64,000 nt of DNA from Streptomyces thermodiastaticus (GCF_014656135.1 NZ_BNBV01000024.1:1-64000), one strand, 5' to 3'. Numbered from the stretch's first letter, positions 9,219 through 17,559 are shown. Notes: generated from the letters alone by a model not told the origin. Translations and numbers: made by a program.

Positions 9219-9291
9219 GCCCCCGTTGTGTAGCGGCCTAGCACGCTGCCCTCTCAAGGCAGTAGCGCCGGTTCGAATCCGGTCGGGGGTA
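9219..9291 (+). tRNA. tRNA-Glu (CTC)
   Basis: 73-base cloverleaf. The acceptor GCCCCCG pairs with CGGGGGT, giving a G1-T72 wobble end. The anticodon stem is CTGCC/GGCAG around loop CTCTCAA, anticodon CTC, and the T-arm is GGTTCGAATCC. Discriminator A; CCA not encoded. Confidence 0.97.
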
Positions 9292-9318
9292 CGGATCCCG
9301 GAGCACTCCGGGATCGAG

Positions 9319-9391
9319 GCCCCCGTTGTGTAGCGGCCTAGCACGCCGCCCTCTCAAGGCGGTAGCGCCGGTTCGAATCCGGTCGGGGGTA
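9319..9391 (+). tRNA. tRNA-Glu (CTC), second copy
   Basis: Same as the first tRNA-Glu except for a compensated change in the anticodon stem (CCGCC/GGCGG instead of CTGCC/GGCAG). This supports a functional gene. Discriminator A; CCA not encoded. Confidence 0.97.
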
Positions 9392-9427
9392 CGCACCGGT
9401 GACGGCCTTCACTGGTCTGAACCACCT

Positions 9428-9499
9428 TGGTCTATGGTGTAATTGGCAGCACGACGGATTCTGGTTCCGTTAGTCTTGGTTCGAGTCCAGGTAGACCAG
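9428..9499 (+). tRNA. tRNA-Gln (CTG), second copy
   Basis: 72 bases. Identical to the first tRNA-Gln apart from a compensated acceptor pair (TGGTCTA with TAGACCA). Anticodon CTG, discriminator G, CCA not encoded. Confidence 0.97.
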
Positions 9500-9524
9500 C
9501 TGATCTGCGCAAACGCAAGATCGC

Positions 9525-9597
9525 GCCCCCGTTGTGTAGCGGCCTAGCACGCTGCCCTCTCAAGGCAGTAGCGCCGGTTCGAATCCGGTCGGGGGTA
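9525..9597 (+). tRNA. tRNA-Glu (CTC), third copy
   Basis: 73 bases, identical in the body to the first tRNA-Glu copy. It is the last gene of the cluster and is followed directly by a strong terminator. Confidence 0.97.
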
Positions 9598-9602
9598 CAG
9601 GA

Positions 9603-9637
9603 CAGAAGGGCCCTTCCGCTGAGGAAGGGCCCTTCTG
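9603..9637 (+). terminator. Terminator of the tRNA cluster
   Basis: Perfect 15-bp hairpin beginning six bases after the last tRNA: CAGAAGGGCCCTTCC, a GCTGA loop, then its complement. It is well placed to end the tRNA-Gln/Glu transcript and is nearly symmetric, so it could also stop transcripts coming from the ndgR side. Confidence 0.9.
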
Positions 9638-9813
9638 GTGTCGTCGGAGCAGGTGCTCGCGCGGGGAACGGACCGGGCGGTGCCGAACCGGCGGTGCGGC
9701 TCCCGGCGGCCGGGCGGCCGCGTCCTCGGGGCTCCGGCGGGGCCGCCGCGGCGTTGAGGCGGTCCCGGCCGGCGCCGGGGAGGAGGCGAGGGGTGCCGGC
9801 AATGCGGCTTCGG

Positions 9814-10530
9814 TCAGCCGGAGCGGCGCAGGGCCTCCGACAGGCGCGCGGCGGCGTCGATGACCGCCTGGGCGTGCATACGGCCCGGGTGGCGGGTCAG
9901 GCGCTCGATCGGCCCGGAGACCGAGACCGCGGCCACCACACGGTTCGACGGACCGCGCACCGGCGCCGAGACCGAGGCCACGCCCGGCTCCCGCTCGCCG
10001 ATCGACTGGGCCCACCCGCGGCGCCGCACACCCGACAGGGCCGTCGCCGTGAACCGGGCGCCCTGCAGGCCGCGGTGCAGCCGCTCCGGCTCCTCCCAGG
10101 CCATCAGCACCTGCGCCGAGGAGCCGGCCTTCATGGTCAGCGTCGAGCCGACCGGGACCGTGTCCCGCAGACCGGACAGGCGCTCGGCCGCCGCGACACA
10201 GATCCGCATGTCGCCCTGGCGGCGGTAGAGCTGCGCGCTCTCGCCCGTGACGTCCCGCAGATGCGTGAGCACCGGACCGGCCGTGGCGAGGAGACGGTCC
10301 TCGCCCGCGGCGGCGGCCAGCTCCGCCAGGCGCGGGCCGAGAATGAACCGGCCCTGCATGTCGCGCGCCACCATGCGGTGGTGTTCCAGAGCCACGGCCA
10401 GGCGGTGGGCCGTGGGACGTGCCAGTCCGGTGGCCGCGACCAGACCCGCGAGGGTGGCCGGACCGGACTCCAGAGCGCTCAGGACGAGGGCCGCCTTGTC
10501 CAGAACGCCGACGCCGCTGCTGTTGTCCAT
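9814..10530 (-). CDS. ndgR: IclR-family regulator NdgR
   Basis: 238-residue IclR-type transcription factor. The winged helix-turn-helix is at about residues 8-70 (VLDKAALVLSALESGPATLA, then ATGLARPTAHRLAVAL) and the effector-binding domain at 75-235. Length and position directly opposite leuCD match NdgR of S. coelicolor and AreB of S. clavuligerus. These are known to bind the ndgR-leuC intergenic region and to influence leucine and other amino-acid biosynthesis and growth on N-acetylglucosamine. The ATG at 10530 lies eight bases from a near-perfect palindrome, consistent with autoregulation. Confidence 0.93.
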   Translation of the reverse strand: MDNSSGVGVLDKAALVLSALESGPATLAGLVAATGLARPTAHRLAVALEHHRMVARDMQGRFILGPRLAELAAAAGEDRLLATAGPVLTHLRDVTGESAQLYRRQGDMRICVAAAERLSGLRDTVPVGSTLTMKAGSSAQVLMAWEEPERLHRGLQGARFTATALSGVRRRGWAQSIGEREPGVASVSAPVRGPSNRVVAAVSVSGPIERLTRHPGRMHAQAVIDAAARLSEALRRSG

Positions 10531-10538
10531 GCAACGAT

Positions 10539-10567
10539 ACTTGCGTCTCACTCTGTGAAACGCAAGT
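10539..10567. promoter_or_regulatory. Probable NdgR operator between ndgR and leuC
   Basis: A 29-bp inverted repeat. The left arm ACTTGCGTCTCA (10539-10550) and right arm TGAAACGCAAGT (10556-10567) match at 11 of 12 positions around CTCTG. It starts eight bases from the ndgR ATG and lies 160 bases ahead of leuC, so a dimer here could cover the ndgR promoter or start and affect leuCD. NdgR/AreB are known to bind this intergenic region; assigning them to this exact palindrome is inference. Confidence 0.75.
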
Positions 10568-10727
10568 TCAATTTTCCGTGGAACGCGCCACTCTGGATGC
10601 CACGAAGGCACAGCGGCCCGCGAATCCCCGGGCCTGGTGGCGGATGCCCGGAAACGCAGGGCGCGGGCAACGCCTCCTCACGATCTCTAGTTGGGCCGGC
10701 GGATCCCTGCCGGCCGGAGGGAAAGCG

Positions 10728-12155
10728 ATGGGTAGGACACTCGCGGAGAAGGTCTGGGACGACCACGTCGTCCGGCGCGCCGAGGGCGAGCCCGACCTCC
10801 TCTACATCGATCTGCACCTGCTGCACGAGGTGACCAGCCCGCAGGCCTTCGAGGGCCTCCGCAAGAGCGGCCGGCGGGTGCGCCGGCTGGACCTGACCAT
10901 CGCCACCGAGGACCACAACACCCCGACCCTCGACATCGACAAGCCGATCGCCGACCCGGTCTCCCGGGCCCAGCTGGAGACGCTGCGCAAGAACTGCGCC
11001 GAGTTCGGGGTGCGGCTGCACCCGCTCGGCGACGTCGAGCAGGGCGTCGTGCACGTCGTCGGCCCCCAGCTGGGCCTGACCCAGCCCGGCACGACCGTGG
11101 TCTGCGGCGACTCCCACACCTCCACGCACGGCGCGTTCGGCGCGCTGGCGTTCGGGATCGGCACGTCGCAGGTGGAGCATGTGCTGGCCACGCAGACGCT
11201 GCCGATGGCCCGCCCGAAGACCATGGCGATCACCGTCAACGGCGAGCTGCCCGAGGGCGTGACCGCCAAGGACCTGATCCTGGCGATCATCGCGAGGATC
11301 GGCACGGGCGGCGGCCAGGGCTACATCCTGGAGTACCGCGGCTCCGCCATCGAGAAGCTCTCGATGGAGGCCCGCATGACCATCTGCAACATGTCGATCG
11401 AGGCCGGCGCCCGCGCGGGCATGATCGCCCCGGACGAGACGACGTTCGAGTACCTCAAGGGCCGTCCGCACGCCCCGCAGGGCGCCGACTGGGACGCGGC
11501 CGTGGAGTACTGGAAGACGCTGCGCACCGACGACGACGCCGAGTTCGACGCCGAGGTCGTCATCGACGCCTCCGAGCTGGCGCCGTTCGTCACCTGGGGC
11601 ACCAACCCCGGCCAGGGCGCCCCGCTGTCGGCGTCCGTCCCCGACCCGGCTTCGTACGAAGACCCTTCGGAGCGCCTGGCCGCCGAAAAGGCCCTGGAGT
11701 ACATGGGGTTGCGGCCCGGTCAGCCGCTGCGCTCCATCACCGTGGACACCGTCTTCGTAGGGTCGTGCACCAACGGCCGCATCGAGGACCTGCGCGCCGC
11801 CGCCGAGGTGCTGCGCGGCCGCAAAGTCGCCGACGGCGTACGGATGCTGGTCGTCCCCGGCTCCGCGCGGGTGGGCCTGCAGGCGGTCTCCGAGGGCCTG
11901 GACACGGTCTTCAAGGAGGCCGGCGCCGAGTGGCGGCACGCCGGCTGCTCGATGTGCCTGGGCATGAACCCTGACCAGCTGGCCCCGGGCGAGCGCTCCG
12001 CCTCCACCTCCAACCGCAACTTCGAGGGCCGTCAGGGCAAGGGCGGCCGCACCCACCTGGTGTCGCCGCAGGTCGCGGCCGCCACCGCCGTCCTGGGCCG
12101 GCTCGCCTCGCCGGCCGACCTGTCCGACGCCGCCACCACGCCCGCTGGAGTCTGA
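10728..12155 (+). CDS. leuC: 3-isopropylmalate dehydratase large subunit
   Basis: 475-residue aconitase-family subunit. With LeuD it isomerises 2-isopropylmalate to 3-isopropylmalate in leucine synthesis. The iron-sulfur ligands are visible as the Cys of VGSCTNGR and the CxxC of CSMCLGMNPD. The substrate regions DSHTSTHGAFGALAFGIGTS and the C-terminal STSNRNFEGRQGKGGRTHL are intact. GGAGGGAAAGCG precedes the ATG at optimal distance. It is transcribed divergently from ndgR and is followed by leuD after six bases, forming the leuCD operon. Confidence 0.97.
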   Translation: MGRTLAEKVWDDHVVRRAEGEPDLLYIDLHLLHEVTSPQAFEGLRKSGRRVRRLDLTIATEDHNTPTLDIDKPIADPVSRAQLETLRKNCAEFGVRLHPLGDVEQGVVHVVGPQLGLTQPGTTVVCGDSHTSTHGAFGALAFGIGTSQVEHVLATQTLPMARPKTMAITVNGELPEGVTAKDLILAIIARIGTGGGQGYILEYRGSAIEKLSMEARMTICNMSIEAGARAGMIAPDETTFEYLKGRPHAPQGADWDAAVEYWKTLRTDDDAEFDAEVVIDASELAPFVTWGTNPGQGAPLSASVPDPASYEDPSERLAAEKALEYMGLRPGQPLRSITVDTVFVGSCTNGRIEDLRAAAEVLRGRKVADGVRMLVVPGSARVGLQAVSEGLDTVFKEAGAEWRHAGCSMCLGMNPDQLAPGERSASTSNRNFEGRQGKGGRTHLVSPQVAAATAVLGRLASPADLSDAATTPAGV

Positions 12156-12161
12156 ACGATC

Positions 12162-12755
12162 ATGGAAGCCTTCACCACCCACACCGGCCGGGCCGTCCCG
12201 CTGCGCCGCAGCAACGTCGACACCGACCAGATCATCCCCGCTCACTGGCTCAAGAAGATCACCCGCGACGGGTTCGAGGACGGGCTGTTCGAGGCCTGGC
12301 GCAAGGACCCGGAGTTCGTGCTCAACCGCCCCGAGCGGCAGGGCGCCACGGTCCTCGTCGCCGGCCCCGACTTCGGCACCGGCTCCTCCCGCGAGCACGC
12401 CGTCTGGGCGCTGCAGAACTACGGCTTCAAGGCCGTGATCTCCTCCCGCTTCGCCGACATCTTCCGCGGCAACTCGCTGAAGAACGGCCTGCTGACGGTG
12501 GTCCTGGAGCAGCCGGTCGTGGACCGGCTGTGGGAGCTGACCGAGAAGGACCCGACCGCCGAGATCACCGTCGACCTCGAGCGGCGCGAGGTGCGCGCCG
12601 AGGGCATCACCGCCGCCTTCGAGCTGGACGAGAACTCCCGCTGGCGGCTGCTGAACGGCCTGGACGACATCTCGATCACCCTGCAGAACGAGGACGCCAT
12701 CGCCGCGTACGAGGCGAAGCGTCCGTCCTTCAAACCGCGCACCCTGACGGTCTGA
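12162..12755 (+). CDS. leuD: 3-isopropylmalate dehydratase small subunit
   Basis: 197-residue swivelling subunit that completes the isopropylmalate isomerase with LeuC. The family motif GTGSSREHAVWALQ (about residues 70-83) and the N-terminal RRSNVDTDQIIPAHWLK are present, and the length is normal. It is separated from leuC by only six bases and ends the operon; a hairpin with a T-rich tail follows about 55 bases downstream. Confidence 0.97.
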   Translation: MEAFTTHTGRAVPLRRSNVDTDQIIPAHWLKKITRDGFEDGLFEAWRKDPEFVLNRPERQGATVLVAGPDFGTGSSREHAVWALQNYGFKAVISSRFADIFRGNSLKNGLLTVVLEQPVVDRLWELTEKDPTAEITVDLERREVRAEGITAAFELDENSRWRLLNGLDDISITLQNEDAIAAYEAKRPSFKPRTLTV

Positions 12756-12808
12756 TCCGCCCGCGGCCGCAACCCGCACCGTCGGGTTTCGGCCACCGCA
12801 CATCACCG

Positions 12809-12841
12809 CTGTGCCCCCGGTCTTCGTGATCGGGGGCACAG
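12809..12841 (+). terminator. leuCD terminator
   Basis: 11-bp perfect stem (CTGTGCCCCCG and its complement) with an 11-base loop, followed by TCGTTTCC. Placed right after leuD. Confidence 0.8.
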
Positions 12842-13027
12842 TCGTTTCCGGGCCCGGGTGAGCCGGGCCGGCATCACGGACGGGGTCAACTTCCCACGTT
12901 AGAGCCGTGTTTGCCGGGGTACATCAGGTGCGGGACCTTTGCCGGAGCCGTCGTCCGCACGACCGTCCGCGCCGTCAGTTGCCCCCCTGCGCAGGCGACA
13001 ACTCACCCCAGATGGCACAATCTGTGC

Positions 13028-13258
13028 ATGGATGACGACGGCCAACTTCAGCTCTATACGGCGGTCGCAGCCCAGCTCAAACAAGCGCACGCACGAGTGC
13101 GCGCACTGCAAGTCCCGGAGGGCGTACGGATGGCGCTGACCCGGAACCTGCTGGTCATCACGGCCGCGGCCAAACACGATCTCGCCGGTGCTGCAAGGCG
13201 TCTGGAGCGGTTCACGGCAGACCTCGACGCAGGGCGAATCCCCGGCGAGGAACGCTGA
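13028..13258 (+). CDS. Small conserved hypothetical protein
   Basis: 76-residue soluble helical protein with no recognised domain (MDDDGQLQLYTAVAAQLKQA start, then ALTRNLLVITAAAKHDL). Its position directly ahead of hupS is conserved in Streptomyces as I remember it. No Shine-Dalgarno is visible. Instead CACAAT lies six bases before the ATG, which fits a leaderless mRNA. The start region also holds GCACA-ATC-TGTGC. No signal peptide or membrane segment. Confidence 0.75.
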   Translation: MDDDGQLQLYTAVAAQLKQAHARVRALQVPEGVRMALTRNLLVITAAAKHDLAGAARRLERFTADLDAGRIPGEER

Positions 13259-13313
13259 GCCGCCGACGGCGCCGAGTCCGCTGCGGCACAAGGGTGATTA
13301 GCCCGTTTCGTGT

Positions 13314-13342
13314 TTGATTTGCGGTATATATCTGCCTAACGT
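13314..13342 (+). promoter_or_regulatory. hupS promoter
   Basis: TTGATT (13314-13319), a 17-base spacer, then TAACGT (13337-13342): a good match to the vegetative HrdB-type consensus in an unusually A+T-rich patch. Predicted transcription start is near 13349, leaving a leader of about 44 bases with AAGGGGAAGAC before the GTG start. Confidence 0.7.
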
Positions 13343-13392
13343 GCGAAAAGCTTGAACACTTTCGTTCTGGCAAGGTCTCCGAAGGGGAAGAC

Positions 13393-14019
13393 GTGAACAA
13401 GGCGCAGCTCGTAGAAGCGATTGCCGACAAGATGGGCGGCCGGCAGCAGGCCGCCGATGCCGTCGACGCGGTACTGGACGCCATCGTCCGCGCGGTCGTC
13501 GCGGGAGACCGGGTCTCGGTCACCGGCTTCGGGTCCTTCGAGAAGGTGGACCGTCCGGCGCGCTACGCCCGCAACCCGCAGACGGGTGAGCGGGTCCGGG
13601 TCAAGAAGACCTCCGTCCCCCGCTTCCGGGCCGGCCAGGGCTTCAAGGACCTGGTGAGCGGCTCCAAGAAGCTCCCGAAGAACGACATCGCGGTGAAGAA
13701 GGCGCCCAAGGGCAGCCTGTCGGGGCCGACCGCCACCATCGCCAAGGCCGCCGGCAAGAAGGCCGCGGCGAAGAAGACCACGGCGGCGGCGAAGAAGGCC
13801 ACCGCGAAGAAGACCACGGCGGCGAAGAAGACCGCCGCCAAGAAGACGGCCGCCAAGACCACCGCGGCCGCCAAGAAGACGGCCGCGAAGAAGACCGCGG
13901 CCAAGAAGACCACGGCGAAGAAGGCGCCCGCGAAGAAGGCGACGGCCAAGAAGGCCCCCGCCAAGAAGTCGGCCGCCCGCAAGACCGCCGCGAAGAAGAC
14001 GACCGCCCGCAGCAAGTAG
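13393..14019 (+). CDS. hupS: HU-family nucleoid protein with lysine-rich tail
   Basis: 208 residues. The N-terminal ~95 form a standard HU/IHF fold (NKAQLVEAIADKMGG, GFGSFEKVDRPARYARNPQT, PRFRAGQGFKDLV). The C-terminal ~110 residues are a histone-H1-like tail built from AAKKT, AAKKA and APAKKA repeats. This two-part form is HupS, the Streptomyces HU paralogue enriched during sporulation, which compacts spore chromosomes (family knowledge). The GTG start is preceded by AAGGGGAAG. It is transcribed alone from its own promoter and ends at a shared hairpin. Confidence 0.95.
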   Translation: MNKAQLVEAIADKMGGRQQAADAVDAVLDAIVRAVVAGDRVSVTGFGSFEKVDRPARYARNPQTGERVRVKKTSVPRFRAGQGFKDLVSGSKKLPKNDIAVKKAPKGSLSGPTATIAKAAGKKAAAKKTTAAAKKATAKKTTAAKKTAAKKTAAKTTAAAKKTAAKKTAAKKTTAKKAPAKKATAKKAPAKKSAARKTAAKKTTARSK

Positions 14020-14094
14020 GGGATCATCGAGGCACTCACGGCTCCGCACGGCAAGGGCGCCCGCCGCCCCTGGTGTCCGGAACTCTCACGCGCC

Positions 14095-14122
14095 GGGCCG
14101 GACTCCCGAGGGAGCCCGGCCC
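14095..14122. terminator. Bidirectional terminator between hupS and the next gene
   Basis: Hairpin with stem GGGCCGG-A-CTCCC pairing to GGGAG-C-CCGGCCC (one mismatch) around a two-base turn. It lies between the convergent hupS and the small minus-strand gene and could serve both. Confidence 0.7.
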
Positions 14123-14157
14123 GCGGCGTGTCCGGGGCGTTCGGTGTCCAGGGCCTC

Positions 14158-14361
14158 TCAGAAGGTCTGCAGTGTCACGAGGGTGATCCGCAGCCCGTCG
14201 CCCTCGCCCTCGGTCTCGATCCGCACCCGCTGCCCCGGCCGCAGCAGCCGCAGCCCGCCGGCGTCGAACGCCGCCGCGTCGAACGGCACCGGGGTGCCGT
14301 CGTCCAGCAGCACCTGCCCGCTGCGGCTTTCGGGGTCGTACGTGTACGCGGTCGCCTGCAT
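14158..14361 (-). CDS. Small hypothetical protein, beta-rich
   Basis: 67-residue protein with alternating polar and hydrophobic residues (TYDPESRSGQVLLDDG, then LRPGQRVRIE and LRITLVTLQTF). The pattern suggests a small beta-barrel similar to cold-shock/OB folds, though no RNA-binding motif is clear. On its strand TACGCT lies exactly six bases upstream of the ATG with no ribosome site, so a leaderless transcript is likely. Function unknown. Confidence 0.75.
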   Translation of the reverse strand: MQATAYTYDPESRSGQVLLDDGTPVPFDAAAFDAGGLRLLRPGQRVRIETEGEGDGLRITLVTLQTF

Positions 14362-14698
14362 GACGGCAGCGTAACTCCCGCCCGCACGGCCGGGTGACCG
14401 CGCTCGCCGCGCCCCGGACACCGCCCGGCCGCCACAGCGACAGCGCCCGCACGGCCGCGCCGTCCCCCTGCGGCACCGCCCGGTCGCCGTGACTCCGGTT
14501 CCGCCCCTCCCGGCGCCCGCGCCCTGCCCGTGCGCCCCGCCGGTGACCCCTGCGCCTGTGTCCCGCGCCCCGCCGCGGCCCCGTCCCTGGCGCTCACGGA
14601 CCCGGCCTGCCCGCCGCCTGCGGGGCCGCGCCGTCCCCTTCACGCGTCCGCATCCGCGCCCGGAGCCCGGACGTTCTCCGCCCGCCGCCGGGTCACGG
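14362..14698. other. Intergenic region, nothing clear
   Basis: About 335 bases of very GC-rich sequence between cofC and the small beta-rich gene, both on the minus strand. Apart from the likely -10 box (14368-14373, minus strand) for the downstream gene, I see no gene or structured element. Confidence 0.4.
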
Positions 14699-15331
14699 TC
14701 ACTGCAGGAGCAGCCGGGCCGCCTGACGCGCCGTACGGGGGCCCACGCCGAGCGCGAGGGCGGCGCGCAGGTCGTCGCCGGTGTCCACGTCCTGTCGCAC
14801 GGAATCCACCGCGTCGAGATCGAGTTCCACCGCACCCGAGGCACGGTGCCGGGCACGGGAGTCCGGGCCGAAAGCGGGGAGCAGAGCGTGCCCGGGAGCG
14901 GCCGTGAGAAGTGTCGTGCCGACGCCCGCCGCATCGGCGAGAAAAGCGCGCGGAAATGCGGCGGCATCCGTCAGGACCCGGGCCAATTCACCGGGCCGCA
15001 GCGCCGGCAGATCCGCATTCAGGGCGGCCACCGCACTTCCGGGCCGCGCCGAGCGCACCGTCCGTGCGCCGTGCGCGAGCGCGGCGTTCAGACCGGCCGC
15101 CGGAGCGTCCGGCACGACCTGCGCGCCGAGCGCGGACAGCTCCCGGCCGGCCAGCGCGTCGTCCGTGACGACCGCCACATCCCTCACCTGCGCGCAGGCC
15201 AGCGCCGCCGCCACGGTGTCCTGCGCGAACGCGAGGGCCAGCGCCGGCCGCACGGTGTCGCCGGCGGCCTGTGACAGCCTGCTCTTGGCCAGGGCCAGGG
15301 GTTTCAGGGGGATGACCAGGGTCCAGTGCAC
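14699..15331 (-). CDS. cofC: 2-phospho-L-lactate / phosphoenolpyruvate guanylyltransferase
   Basis: 210-residue CofC/FbiD family nucleotidyltransferase. It joins GMP to 2-phospholactate (or PEP, as known for mycobacterial FbiD), giving the activated side chain for coenzyme F420. Visible features are the N-terminal VIPLKPLALAKSRLS nucleotide-binding segment, VTDDALAGRELSALGAQVVPD, and the AALNADLPALRPGEL metal site. The GTG start has GAGAGAGG upstream. It is transcribed divergently from the acyltransferase gene, and no other F420 gene is in the window. Confidence 0.9.
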   Translation of the reverse strand: MHWTLVIPLKPLALAKSRLSQAAGDTVRPALALAFAQDTVAAALACAQVRDVAVVTDDALAGRELSALGAQVVPDAPAAGLNAALAHGARTVRSARPGSAVAALNADLPALRPGELARVLTDAAAFPRAFLADAAGVGTTLLTAAPGHALLPAFGPDSRARHRASGAVELDLDAVDSVRQDVDTGDDLRAALALGVGPRTARQAARLLLQ

Positions 15332-15518
15332 AGGCGTTCGCCTCTCTCTCGTCGCGGACATTGTCCCCGTGCCGCCGGGTGGGCCCGGGCGGCGGGGCGG
15401 CACGGGGAGCGCGGCCGCGGCTCGGGGCGGGCGTACGGTGTTCTCGACAGACCGGCGGCCCGGGGCGACACTTGTGCGGCCCCGGTCCCGGGGGAACGTC
15501 CTAGAGGAAGGTGTCCGC

Positions 15519-16352
15519 GTGCCCCGCCGCAGAATCGGCTTCTGGTACCGCTTCGCAGCGGTGATCTGCAAACCGCCGCTGCTGGTTCTGATCAAGCGGG
15601 ACTGGCGAGGAATGGAGCACATTCCGGCCGACGGCGGATTCATCACCGTGGTGAATCACAATTCCCACATCGACCCTTTCGCCTACGCGCATTTCCAGTA
15701 CAACACCGGCCGTGTGCCGCGTTTTCTGGCGAAAAGCGGGCTTTTCAAGAAGGGCCTCGTCGGTGCCGTGATGCGCGGCACCGGGCAGATCCCCGTCTAC
15801 CGCGAGAGCGCCGACGCGCTGAGCGCCTTCCGCGCGGCCATCGACGCCGTGCAGTGCGGCGAGTGCGTCGCCTTCTACCCCGAGGGCACCCTCACCCGTG
15901 ACCCCGACGGCTGGCCGATGACCGGCAAGACCGGCGCCGCCCGGGTCGCCCTGCAGACCAAGTGCCCGGTGATCCCGATCGCGCAGTGGGGCGCCAACGA
16001 GCTGCTGCCGCCGTACGCGAAGAAGCCGAACCTGCTGCCGCGCAAGACCCACCATGTGCTGGCCGGCCCGCCCGTGGACCTCTCGCGCTTCTACGACCGG
16101 GAGATGACCCCGGAGCTGCTGAAGGAGGCCACCGAGGTCATCATGGCGTCCATCACGCGCCTGCTGGAGGAGATCCGCGGCGAGAAGGCCCCCGCCGTGC
16201 CGTACGACCCGCGCAAGGAGCGGATCGAGCAGCGCCGCAGGACCCAGGAGCAGACGCGCTCCCGCACCCGGGGCCGGGGCGGGGCCGTCGCCTCCGGCCG
16301 GACCGGGCCGGGTGCGCGCGAGGCCGTCCGGGAGGAGGGGCAGGGCACATGA
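15519..16352 (+). CDS. plsC: 1-acyl-sn-glycerol-3-phosphate acyltransferase
   Basis: 277-residue PlsC-type acyltransferase making phosphatidic acid from lysophosphatidate at the inner membrane face. The catalytic H-x4-D motif is NHNSHIDP (about residues 47-54) and the acceptor motif is FYPEGTLTRDPDGWP. The IPIAQWGANELLPP block is also present, and the tail is Arg-rich. The GTG start follows GAGGAAG by eight bases. The stop overlaps the gpsA start by four bases (ATGA). The pair thus makes glycerol-3-phosphate and then acylates its product, a conserved phospholipid unit. Confidence 0.93.
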   Translation: MPRRRIGFWYRFAAVICKPPLLVLIKRDWRGMEHIPADGGFITVVNHNSHIDPFAYAHFQYNTGRVPRFLAKSGLFKKGLVGAVMRGTGQIPVYRESADALSAFRAAIDAVQCGECVAFYPEGTLTRDPDGWPMTGKTGAARVALQTKCPVIPIAQWGANELLPPYAKKPNLLPRKTHHVLAGPPVDLSRFYDREMTPELLKEATEVIMASITRLLEEIRGEKAPAVPYDPRKERIEQRRRTQEQTRSRTRGRGGAVASGRTGPGAREAVREEGQGT

Positions 16353-17359
16353 GCCAGCCGGTCAAGGCGGCCGTGTTCGGCACCGGTTCGTGGGGCACCG
16401 CCTTCGGCATGGTTCTCGCCGACGCCGGCTGCGAGGTCACCCTGTGGGCCCGGCGCCCGGAGCTGGCCGAGGCGGTCAACTCCACCCGGACCAACCCGGA
16501 CTATCTGCCCGGTGTCGAACTCCCGCCGAATCTGCGGGCCACCGCCGACCCCGCCGAGGCGGCCCGCGACGCCGACTTCACCGTCCTCGCCGTCCCCTCC
16601 CAGACCCTGCGCGCCAACCTCGCCGACTGGCGGCCGCTGCTCGCCCCCGGCACCGTGCTCGTCTCCCTGATGAAGGGTGTCGAGGTCGGCTCGGCGATGC
16701 GGATGAGCGAGGTCGTCGAGGACGTCGCCAAGGTGCCCGCCGAGCGCATCGCCGTGGTCACCGGCCCCAACCTGGCCCGGGAGGTCGCCGCCCGGATGCC
16801 GGCCGCGGCCGTGGTGGCCTGCACCGACGAGGCCGTGGCCCGGCGGCTGCAGACCGCCTGCCACACGCCGTACTTCCGCCCCTACACCAACACCGACGTG
16901 GTCGGCTGCGAACTGGGCGGCGCGGTGAAGAACGTGATCAGCCTGGCCGTGGGCATCGCGGACGGCATGGGGCTCGGCGACAACGCCAAGGGCTCGCTCA
17001 TCACGCGCGGCCTGGCGGAGACCACCCGGCTCGGCATGGTCCTGGGCGCCGACCCGCTGACCTTCTCCGGCCTGGCCGGCCTCGGCGACCTGGTCGCCAC
17101 CTGCTCCTCGCCGCTGTCGCGCAACCACACCTTCGGCACCAACCTCGGCAAGGGCATGACCCTGCAGGAGACCATCGCGGTCACCCGGCAGACCGCGGAG
17201 GGCGTCAAGTCCTGCCGGTCGGTGCTGGATCTGGCCCGCCGGCACGGCGTCGACATGCCCATCACACAGACCGTCGTCGCCATCGTGCACGAGGGCAAGT
17301 CGCCGATGGCGGCGGTGAAGGAGCTGATGTCGCGCAGCGCCAAGCCCGAACGCCACTGA
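16349..17359 (+). CDS. gpsA: Glycerol-3-phosphate dehydrogenase [NAD(P)+]
   Basis: 336-residue cytoplasmic enzyme reducing dihydroxyacetone phosphate to glycerol-3-phosphate for phospholipid synthesis. The Rossmann fingerprint GTGSWGTAFG is at residues 10-19, and ELGGAVKNVISLAVG and GLGDLVATCSSPLSRN are the conserved catalytic segments. The start overlaps plsC by four bases with GGAGGAGGGG upstream. A 24-bp perfect hairpin follows the stop. Confidence 0.97.
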   Translation: MSQPVKAAVFGTGSWGTAFGMVLADAGCEVTLWARRPELAEAVNSTRTNPDYLPGVELPPNLRATADPAEAARDADFTVLAVPSQTLRANLADWRPLLAPGTVLVSLMKGVEVGSAMRMSEVVEDVAKVPAERIAVVTGPNLAREVAARMPAAAVVACTDEAVARRLQTACHTPYFRPYTNTDVVGCELGGAVKNVISLAVGIADGMGLGDNAKGSLITRGLAETTRLGMVLGADPLTFSGLAGLGDLVATCSSPLSRNHTFGTNLGKGMTLQETIAVTRQTAEGVKSCRSVLDLARRHGVDMPITQTVVAIVHEGKSPMAAVKELMSRSAKPERH

Positions 17360-17368
17360 GCGCTCGGC

Positions 17369-17427
17369 CGGACCCGGGCCCCTGGGGCGGGCACCTGGCA
17401 CGGGCCCGCCCCAGGGGCCCGGGTCCG
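17369..17427 (+). terminator. Very strong terminator after gpsA
   Basis: 24-bp perfect inverted repeat (17369-17392 and 17404-17427) with an 11-base loop, ten bases after gpsA. No T-run. It isolates ddlA, which has its own promoter. Confidence 0.85.
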
Positions 17428-17521
17428 TGCGCGGCCGCGGGCCTGGCACCGCCCGCCCCCACGCCCGGCGCAACGCTCAGCGCCGTCTGTGCGACGTTGC
17501 GCGACGGCGGTCGAGCGGGCG

Positions 17522-17550
17522 CTGACGTGGTGGAGACCACCGGGTACTCT
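17522..17550 (+). promoter_or_regulatory. ddlA promoter
   Basis: CTGACG (17522-17527), a 17-base spacer, then TACTCT (17545-17550). The -10 box ends nine bases before the ddlA ATG, so the transcript should start at or within a few bases of it. The spacer carries GGTGG-AGA-CCACC, a small dyad that could be an operator. Confidence 0.65.
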
Positions 17551-17559
17551 CGTCGCGAT

